Below are positions 1 to 5,179 of a DNA stretch of 5,179 nt, piece by piece. The notes beneath the pieces are model-generated. The model saw only the letters and a program-made list of their open reading frames with translations, made no database searches and was not told the origin of the DNA. Numbering within the stretch: position 1 is the first letter of the stretch; each line of letters begins with the position of its first letter. A program made the position numbers and the translations under genes. Source of the stretch: Flammeovirgaceae bacterium (GTDB taxonomy: Bacteria > Bacteroidota > Bacteroidia > Cytophagales > Cyclobacteriaceae); NCBI GenBank assembly GCA_022616575.1, contig JAKEEN010000014.1, forward strand, positions 1-5,179. The letters run 5' to 3'.

Positions 1-2556
1 ATTAAAGGTACCACCACCGGCACGATTACTGATGCAAATGGTGCTTTTCAACTTGATGGTGCTCAAAGTGGTCGACAAATTATGGTGATTTCATTTGTCG
101 GATACGCCACTAGAGAGGTTGTGGTGAACGTGAGTGACGGAGGCACCACAGAATTAGGAAACCTTAAACTTCAAAGCCAAGCAATTGGTCTAGATGAAGT
201 TAGTGTAATTGCCTCGGTGGCTGTAGATAGAAAAACACCTGTGGCTGTAAGCACAATAAAGGGATCTATCATTGAGGCAAAGGTTGGCAACCAAGAATTC
301 CCTGAGATGCTCCGTAGTACTCCGTCTGTTTACGTTACAAAACAAGGCGGAGGATTTGGTGATTCACGTATCAATGTTCGCGGATTTGATCAACGCAATA
401 CTGCTGTTATGATCAATGGAATTCCGGTAAATGACATGGAGAATGGTTGGGTCTATTGGTCAAATTGGGCCGGGTTAAGTGATGTTACTAGTTCAATGCA
501 AGTTCAAAGAGGTTTAAGTGCTTCTAAACTTGCAATCACTTCTGTTGGTGGAACAATCAATATTGTAACGAATGCAGCCCAAATGGAAAAAGGTGGAGCG
601 GCTACAATTTCAACGGGAAATGACGGGTATTTTAAATTTGGGGCTGTTTATAATACGGGACTTTCAGACAAAGGATGGGCATTTTCAGTTCAGGGGACTC
701 ACACACGAGGCGATGGTTATATTGATGGAACAATGTTTAGAGCTTACTCTTATTTCGTTTCCGCAGCAAAGAAAATCAATGATAAGCATTCCGTACATCT
801 TACTGCGTTAGGAGCTCCTCAATGGCACCACCAAAATGGCTTTGCAAATACAATTGTGGCGTATGAACAGTATGGAAAAAAATATAATAGTAATTGGGGC
901 TATTTAGATGGTGAAGAGTTTAATATAACAAGAAATTTCTATCATAAACCCAAAATATTCCTGAATCATTATTGGACAATTAGTGAAAAAACTGAACTCT
1001 CCACATCTGCTTATGTTTCATTTGGACGCGGAGGAGGTACAGGTGACCTAGGTAGAATTGGTTCTGCAACAATTTTCACATTACCTAAAACAGCCGATGG
1101 CTTAATCCGCTTTGATGATATTAAAGCATGGAACAATGGAGCAACTATTAGTGATTTTAATGGTGGAAATCCAAATACAGTATGGGCAGGTGGAGGAGGT
1201 TTTGATGGACAATATGTTGGTGTAAATGCAAATCCGGGAACAGGCATTATTCGTAGATCCTCTATGAATGAACATAACTGGTATGGTGTTCTAGCCAATC
1301 TGACACATCAAATCAATGACAACATTACCTTTATCGGTGGTTTAGATTTAAGGAAGTATAAGGGCTTACACTACAGGCGAGTTGAAGACCTTTTAGGTCT
1401 AGCGGCTTTTTATGATGATGATGATTTAAATCAACCCGATAAATACATAACTGACGAAGGCCGTAAAGACGGAAATGAAATTGATTATAACAACGATGGA
1501 CTAGTAAGATGGTTAGGCGCTTTTGGCCAGTTAGAGTTTTCATTTGATCGTTTATCCTTCTTTGCATCAGGTTCTTACTCAAGCCAGGGCTTTAAGCGAA
1601 TTGATTATTTCCTTTATCTTGACAACGACCCGAAACAAGAAACAAGTTGGGAAAACTTTGCTGGTGGAAATGCAAAAATTGGTTTGAATTACAATATCAA
1701 TTCAAATCATAATGTATATTTTAATACAGGCTATTATTCTCAACAACCTATTTTTGATAATCTTTACCCTACTTTCACCAATGATTACAACCCTAAAGCT
1801 GAAAACCAAAAGGTTGTTGGATTAGAACTTGGATATGGATTTAGAAGCAGGTACTTCTCATCTAATTTAAATGTATATAGTACTGAGTGGACAGACCGAC
1901 AAGTTACGAGGAGTTTTAACGTCAACGGCACTCCAGGTTCGGCAACTTTTATTGGTGTAGGTCAACTTCACCAAGGGTTGGAAATCGATTTTACTGGATC
2001 ACCCATGCCTAAGCTGACCCTCAATGGCATGGTTTCAATTGGTAATTGGCGATACACCAATAATTTTGATGCTAATATTTATGATGCAAGTAATGTGTTT
2101 TTAGGAGATACAACTTTATTTTTAAAGGATTTTAAGGTTGGCGATGCAGCTCAAACAACAATGAGTTTGGGTGCTGAATATGAGATTATTAAGAATCTAA
2201 ATCTTAATGCAACGTACTACTATGCTGATAATTTATATGCGGACTTTAACGTAGGTAGTGATAACTCAATATTAACACCAGGAAAGCGAGCCTGGCAATT
2301 GCCGACTTATAGTTTGGTAGATGTTGGACTCTCCTATCGGTTTAAACTTGGGGGTGTTGGTGTAACTTGGAGATTTAATGTAAATAATTTGTTTGATGAA
2401 GTTTATATGTCAGAATCAGACACCAATATCTTGTTTGACTCAAACAATGCTACTGATTCCAGCGAGGGTGTTGTTGGTACAAATGGATCACCAAGGAACC
2501 GTGTCTTTTATGGATTTGGAAGAACTTGGAATACAAGTTTGAAGATATCCTTCTAA
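1..2556 (+). CDS. TonB-dependent outer-membrane receptor, 5'-truncated by the window edge
   Basis: The reading frame is open from base 1, so the ATG at 82 is an internal methionine and not the start. In-window residues 1-45 are the end of a CarboxypepD_reg-like beta-sandwich (GTITDANGAF, then ISFVGYATRE), typical of Bacteroidota receptors. A plug domain follows at about residues 78-192, with INVRGF near 124-129 and GGTINIVT near 183-190. The rest is a 22-strand-type beta-barrel rich in aromatic and Gly/Asn residues, ending in a terminal Phe (KISF*), the usual last-strand signal for barrel assembly. Such proteins import a ligand across the outer membrane using TonB-ExbBD energy. The 851 residues seen plus roughly 50-60 missing ones (signal peptide and domain start) suggest about 900 aa, shorter than typical SusC. 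No susD-like gene follows, so it is probably a stand-alone receptor and not a SusCD glycan importer. The substrate cannot be read from the sequence. An Asp-rich stretch (DDDD, later DYNNDG) at 1411-1500 is probably an extracellular loop. Confidence 0.93.
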   Translation: MKGTTTGTITDANGAFQLDGAQSGRQIMVISFVGYATREVVVNVSDGGTTELGNLKLQSQAIGLDEVSVIASVAVDRKTPVAVSTIKGSIIEAKVGNQEFPEMLRSTPSVYVTKQGGGFGDSRINVRGFDQRNTAVMINGIPVNDMENGWVYWSNWAGLSDVTSSMQVQRGLSASKLAITSVGGTINIVTNAAQMEKGGAATISTGNDGYFKFGAVYNTGLSDKGWAFSVQGTHTRGDGYIDGTMFRAYSYFVSAAKKINDKHSVHLTALGAPQWHHQNGFANTIVAYEQYGKKYNSNWGYLDGEEFNITRNFYHKPKIFLNHYWTISEKTELSTSAYVSFGRGGGTGDLGRIGSATIFTLPKTADGLIRFDDIKAWNNGATISDFNGGNPNTVWAGGGGFDGQYVGVNANPGTGIIRRSSMNEHNWYGVLANLTHQINDNITFIGGLDLRKYKGLHYRRVEDLLGLAAFYDDDDLNQPDKYITDEGRKDGNEIDYNNDGLVRWLGAFGQLEFSFDRLSFFASGSYSSQGFKRIDYFLYLDNDPKQETSWENFAGGNAKIGLNYNINSNHNVYFNTGYYSQQPIFDNLYPTFTNDYNPKAENQKVVGLELGYGFRSRYFSSNLNVYSTEWTDRQVTRSFNVNGTPGSATFIGVGQLHQGLEIDFTGSPMPKLTLNGMVSIGNWRYTNNFDANIYDASNVFLGDTTLFLKDFKVGDAAQTTMSLGAEYEIIKNLNLNATYYYADNLYADFNVGSDNSILTPGKRAWQLPTYSLVDVGLSYRFKLGGVGVTWRFNVNNLFDEVYMSESDTNILFDSNNATDSSEGVVGTNGSPRNRVFYGFGRTWNTSLKISF

Positions 2557-2569
2557 GTTGATTAATTGA

Positions 2570-2607
2570 AAAATAAAAAGAGGCTCAACCGAGCCTCTTT
2601 TTATTTT
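2570..2607 (+). terminator. Strong intrinsic terminator after the receptor gene, structurally bidirectional
   Basis: Positions 2570-2586 and 2591-2607 are perfect 17-bp inverted repeats around an AACC tetraloop. The core is AGAGGCTC/GAGCCTCT, extended by A-rich and T-rich arms, so the 3' arm itself supplies the T-tract. It begins 13 nt after the receptor stop codon (2554-2556), the normal place for a Rho-independent terminator of that transcript. Because the 5' arm is A-rich, the same element would also act on leftward transcription. It lies before the likely mltF start, so mltF needs either read-through or a promoter squeezed into the short gap. Confidence 0.93.
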
Positions 2608-2628
2608 ATAGGCATTTCTGTATTTTCA

Positions 2629-4059
2629 ATGGCTATGCCAGCAAGAAGTATTCTCTTTTTCTTGTTTATTCAACTCATTACTGCCTGCCAGCAAAATAAG
2701 AATGACAAATTCTCTTCGAAACCGGAAGTAGAAATTGATCTTGATGAAATAAAAAAACGAGGTGTACTTAATGTACTGATCGATAATAATTCGTTCAGCT
2801 ACTTTATTTACAAAGGCGAGCCAAAGGGATATGAATACGAATTACTTCAACTGCTGGCTAAACACCTTAAGGTACGATTAAACATTAAAGTCATTTCAGG
2901 AGTTGAAAATTCTATAGATCAACTCAACCATGGTGAAGGTGATATCCTTGCTTTTCCTATGACGGTAACGAAAGAGAGAAGAAAATTTGTCTCCTTTACC
3001 CGGGCTCATTTTCATACCTACCAGGTTCTTGTTCAGCGAAAACCCGACAATTGGCGAACGATCACTCAAGATGAAATTAACAAACAGCTGATTCGCAATC
3101 CCACTGAATTGATTGGCAAAGAAGTTCATGTGATGAAGGCTTCAAGTTTTGTAAACAGGCTTAAAAGTTTGTCGGATGAAATTGGTGGAGATATAATCAT
3201 TAAAGAAGATAGCGTAGAGTTTGAAAGCGAATCGCTGGTTCAGCGTGTTGTTAAAGGAGAGATACAATACACCGTAGCCGATCATATGATTGCCATGGTT
3301 AATGCATCATACTATCCCGATTTGGATGTAGCAACACCGCTAAGCTTGCCTCAGCAAATAGCCTGGGCAACACGAAAAAACTCTCCTGAATTGTTGAAAG
3401 CAGTTAACGCCTGGCTTGATGAAATCAAAAAGGAACCCACATTCATGGTTATCTATAACCGGTATTTTAAAAGTCCACGGAGTTCGCGCAACAGATTTAA
3501 AAGTGATTATTCTTCCTTAGGAGGAAAAAAAATTTCGAAGTATGATGACATTATTAAGGAGGAGGCTTCGCGTTTGGGTTGGGACTGGAGATTGTTGGCA
3601 GCCGTGATTTATGAAGAGTCAAGATTTCAACCGAAGGATGAATCATGGGCTGGCGCAAGAGGGTTAATGCAATTGATGCCTGCAACAGCTCGTGAATTTG
3701 GCGCTGAAAATCCTGATAACCCTAAGCAAAATATCAGGGCAGGAGTAAATTATATGAAGTACCTGGATCGGTATTGGTCAAAAACCGTATTGGATTCGCT
3801 GGAACGATTGCCATTTGTTCTGGCTTCATACAATGTCGGGCTATCACATATTATTGATGCGCGGAAACTCGCAGAAAAGTATGGAGATGATCCAACTGTT
3901 TGGAAAAATCATGTGGAAGCTTACCTGTTAAAAAAGTCTGAACCAAAATATTTCAGAGATCCGCTAGCAGTTGCCGGTTATTGTAAATGTGAAGAACCGG
4001 TAAATTATGTAAGGGACGTGTTATCAACCTTTGAAGAATATAAACTTCATATAAATTAA
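2629..4059 (+). CDS. mltF: Membrane-bound lytic murein transglycosylase F, predicted lipoprotein (SBP_bac_3 + SLT)
   Basis: This enzyme cleaves the MurNAc-GlcNAc bond of peptidoglycan non-hydrolytically, leaving 1,6-anhydroMurNAc. The ATG at 2629 gives 476 aa; a second in-frame ATG at 2635 is equally plausible. The frame extends back to a TTG at 2566, but that stretch is the upstream terminator, so I reject it. Residues 1-20 form a lipoprotein signal peptide: Arg6, a hydrophobic core, then lipobox ITAC with Cys20 as the lipidation site. Residues ~44-280 are a periplasmic solute-binding-like domain (PKGYEYELL at 65-73; GDILAFPMTVTKERR at ~104-118), thought to be regulatory in this family. Residues ~305-455 are the SLT domain: YEESRF carries the presumed catalytic Glu330, close to Glu314 as I recall it for E. 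coli MltF, followed by GLMQLMPATA (345-354) and SYNVG (400-404). Length is near the ~518 aa of E. coli MltF. Anchoring in the outer membrane is inferred. No clear Shine-Dalgarno sequence precedes the start, as is common in this phylum. Confidence 0.92.
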   Translation: MAMPARSILFFLFIQLITACQQNKNDKFSSKPEVEIDLDEIKKRGVLNVLIDNNSFSYFIYKGEPKGYEYELLQLLAKHLKVRLNIKVISGVENSIDQLNHGEGDILAFPMTVTKERRKFVSFTRAHFHTYQVLVQRKPDNWRTITQDEINKQLIRNPTELIGKEVHVMKASSFVNRLKSLSDEIGGDIIIKEDSVEFESESLVQRVVKGEIQYTVADHMIAMVNASYYPDLDVATPLSLPQQIAWATRKNSPELLKAVNAWLDEIKKEPTFMVIYNRYFKSPRSSRNRFKSDYSSLGGKKISKYDDIIKEEASRLGWDWRLLAAVIYEESRFQPKDESWAGARGLMQLMPATAREFGAENPDNPKQNIRAGVNYMKYLDRYWSKTVLDSLERLPFVLASYNVGLSHIIDARKLAEKYGDDPTVWKNHVEAYLLKKSEPKYFRDPLAVAGYCKCEEPVNYVRDVLSTFEEYKLHIN

Positions 4060-4089
4060 TCTCAGATTTCTATCTAAAATCTAAAGTAC

Positions 4090-5179
4090 TTATCCCAGCT
4101 GATTAACTATCCCTGCAAAGTCTAAATTCTCCCAAGCTGATTCAATTCCCGGTTGACTCATGACTGCATCCATAATTTTCTTTTGCCTTTGACCAGTGAT
4201 ATAGGCTTCGCTATAGCGAATTGAATCATAAAAGGTCACTTGCGAATAAAGGGGTATCCATTTGTCAGGATAGAGTTCGTGAAGTTTAGCTTCAATCTTT
4301 TTTCTCAAAAGAAATTCTCTATCACCAACCAGGTCTCTCATCTCAATAAAATTGTCAAGCGCAAGTTGGGCAATGGCATCAGCATCTGGTTTTCTAAGTT
4401 GCTGAAACGCAGGAAGCACAGCATTCCAATTGTCATCAAATTGGTTGAGTAATTGATTGAGTACCCGGCAATCTTCAAAACCCGCGTTCATGCCTTGACC
4501 GAAGAAAGGAACAATTGCGTGTGCAGCATCACCAATGAGTAAGGTATTGTTCCCCACCCACGGATAGCATTTTACGGTTACCAAAGAGGAAGCAGGATTT
4601 AGGCGGAAGTCTTCCAATAAATCGGGGATTAGTGCATGGGCATCAGGAAATGTCGATTTGAAAAAATCCACAATGTTCTGTTCTGATTTCAGCTGACTAA
4701 AGGATGTTGTTCCCTCAAATGGAAAGAAGAGAGTGCACGTAAAACTTCCATCTGGATTGGGAAGGGCAATCAACATGAAGCTTGCCCGTGGCCAGATATG
4801 CAATGCATTTTTTTCCAGTTGAAATGATTGATTCGCTCCTGCAGGAATCGTCAGTTCTTTATATCCATGTTCAATATAAAATTGCTGATAATCGAACCTG
4901 TCTGTTATTCGCAAAGCATCGCGAACAGCCGAGAAGGCGCCATCCGCTCCAATAATCAAGTCAAATGCCCTGTCCATAGTCGACTGTCGACTGTCTACTG
5001 TCGTAAGTACGGTATTCAACAGGTCGACTCTTTCAATTTTTTGATCGAATAAAAGTTCTACACCGAGTCTTTCCGCCTCATTCATCAATACAATGTTGAG
5101 TCCGCTTCTGGAAATTGAATTTATGTACTGTCCACTCTTTCCATACGGTTGAAAAGTGAGCGTACCTTTTAGATCATGC
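4090..5179 (-). CDS. kmo: Kynurenine 3-monooxygenase, N-terminus beyond the right edge
   Basis: This FAD/NADPH-dependent hydroxylase converts L-kynurenine to 3-hydroxykynurenine in the tryptophan-to-quinolinate (NAD) route. The frame is open to the right edge, so the TTG/ATG near 5083-5088 is internal. The 362 visible residues begin at the equivalent of human KMO residue ~88. They show HDLKGTLTFQPYG with the kynurenine-contacting Tyr (human Tyr99; codon 5143-5145), the SISRSGLN segment, the FAD-family DG motif GADGAFSAVRD (from 4950 leftward), FDYQQFYIEHGYKELTIP, LHIWPR, and the second FAD motif IGDAAHAIVPFFGQGMNAG through EDC (4539 to 4468). NFIEMR and IPLYSQVTF near the C-terminus match the segments carrying the substrate-site Asn and Tyr of known KMOs. 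The Rossmann GxGxxG motif and the partner Arg (human Arg85) are just off the window. The protein ends at VNQLG without the C-terminal membrane anchor of animal KMO, so it should be soluble. Estimated full length is ~450 aa. Alignment to human KMO is from memory. Confidence 0.94.
   Translation of the reverse strand, partial: HDLKGTLTFQPYGKSGQYINSISRSGLNIVLMNEAERLGVELLFDQKIERVDLLNTVLTTVDSRQSTMDRAFDLIIGADGAFSAVRDALRITDRFDYQQFYIEHGYKELTIPAGANQSFQLEKNALHIWPRASFMLIALPNPDGSFTCTLFFPFEGTTSFSQLKSEQNIVDFFKSTFPDAHALIPDLLEDFRLNPASSLVTVKCYPWVGNNTLLIGDAAHAIVPFFGQGMNAGFEDCRVLNQLLNQFDDNWNAVLPAFQQLRKPDADAIAQLALDNFIEMRDLVGDREFLLRKKIEAKLHELYPDKWIPLYSQVTFYDSIRYSEAYITGQRQKKIMDAVMSQPGIESAWENLDFAGIVNQLG
4971..5005. 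repeat. Degenerate 7-nt tandem repeat inside kmo
   Basis: On the + strand this stretch divides into five consecutive heptamers: TGTCCAT, AGTCGAC, TGTCGAC, TGTCTAC and TGTCGTA. The consensus is about TGTCGAC and the middle three copies are the best. It is read on the minus strand as part of kmo, giving a polar stretch (TTVDSRQSTMD) just before the strand leading to the GADGAFS FAD motif. Since 7 is not a multiple of 3, successive copies fall in different frames. Five units make 35 nt, which would not preserve frame as a simple insertion. The frame is nevertheless intact on both sides. Confidence 0.7.

Noticed and set aside
572..1582. Open frames in other phases inside the receptor gene (572-811 +, 1011-1298 -, 1331-1582 -).
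   Set aside because: They overlap a clearly coding frame, and their translations show no recognisable domain or family pattern; shadows of the receptor gene.
2896..3129. Minus-strand open frame within mltF.
   Set aside because: Antisense to the conserved solute-binding domain, with no recognisable features of its own.
4064..4082. Short hairpin AGATTT / AAATCT with a 7-nt loop in the 30-bp gap between the convergent mltF and kmo genes.
   Set aside because: The stem is only 6 bp, with a single G-C pair and no T-tract on either side; too weak to call a terminator, although a shared terminator would be expected here.
4240..5052. Plus-strand open frames opposite kmo (4240-4452 and 4828-5052).
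   Set aside because: Antisense to conserved KMO motifs, with low-complexity or unrecognisable translations.
5083..5088. TTG/ATG pair as a possible kmo start.
   Set aside because: The frame stays open to the window edge and the upstream residues (HDLKGTLTFQPYG...SISRSGLN) are conserved KMO sequence, so this is internal.
5119..5133. Further matches to the heptad motif (TGTACTGTCCACT) nearer the kmo 5' end.
   Set aside because: They encode the conserved KMO segment SGQYINS, so the resemblance to the 4971-5005 repeat is probably coincidental.
1..5179. A novel system linking receptor, transglycosylase and monooxygenase.
   Set aside because: A strong terminator separates the first two genes, the third is convergent, and their roles lie in different cell compartments; nothing in the sequence ties them together.

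Overview
The window looks like chromosomal DNA from a member of the Bacteroidota, most likely a Cytophagales-type environmental lineage. Three things point there: a TonB-dependent receptor with an N-terminal carboxypeptidase-regulatory-like (CarboxypepD_reg-like) domain, a lipoprotein-type MltF transglycosylase with no clear Shine-Dalgarno sequence, and a bacterial kynurenine 3-monooxygenase. The base composition is moderately AT-rich. The order-level placement is inference; the phylum is fairly secure.

Layout, left to right. Positions 1-2556 (+) hold the 3' part of a TonB-dependent outer-membrane receptor; its signal peptide and the start of its first domain lie before the window. Positions 2570-2607 form a perfect 17-bp inverted repeat with an AACC loop and flanking A and T tracts, a strong intrinsic terminator for the receptor gene. 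Positions 2629-4059 (+) encode a complete lipoprotein with an SBP_bac_3 (solute-binding-like) domain followed by an SLT lytic transglycosylase domain, i.e. MltF. Positions 4090-5179 (-) hold most of a kynurenine 3-monooxygenase; the first ~87 residues, including the dinucleotide-binding motif, lie beyond the right edge. The mltF and kmo genes converge, with 30 bp between them.

The three genes do not form an evident pathway: one imports a nutrient across the outer membrane, one remodels peptidoglycan, and one is a cytoplasmic flavoenzyme of tryptophan/NAD metabolism. The terminator separates the receptor from mltF, and kmo is on the other strand. They read as three independent units of a core-type chromosome. 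No mobile element, CRISPR array, RNA gene or defence system is visible.

Points worth a second look are the receptor terminator lying inside a falsely extended mltF reading frame and only about 21 nt before its likely ATG, and a degenerate 7-nt tandem repeat inside the kmo coding sequence. I found no convincing undescribed biological system here.
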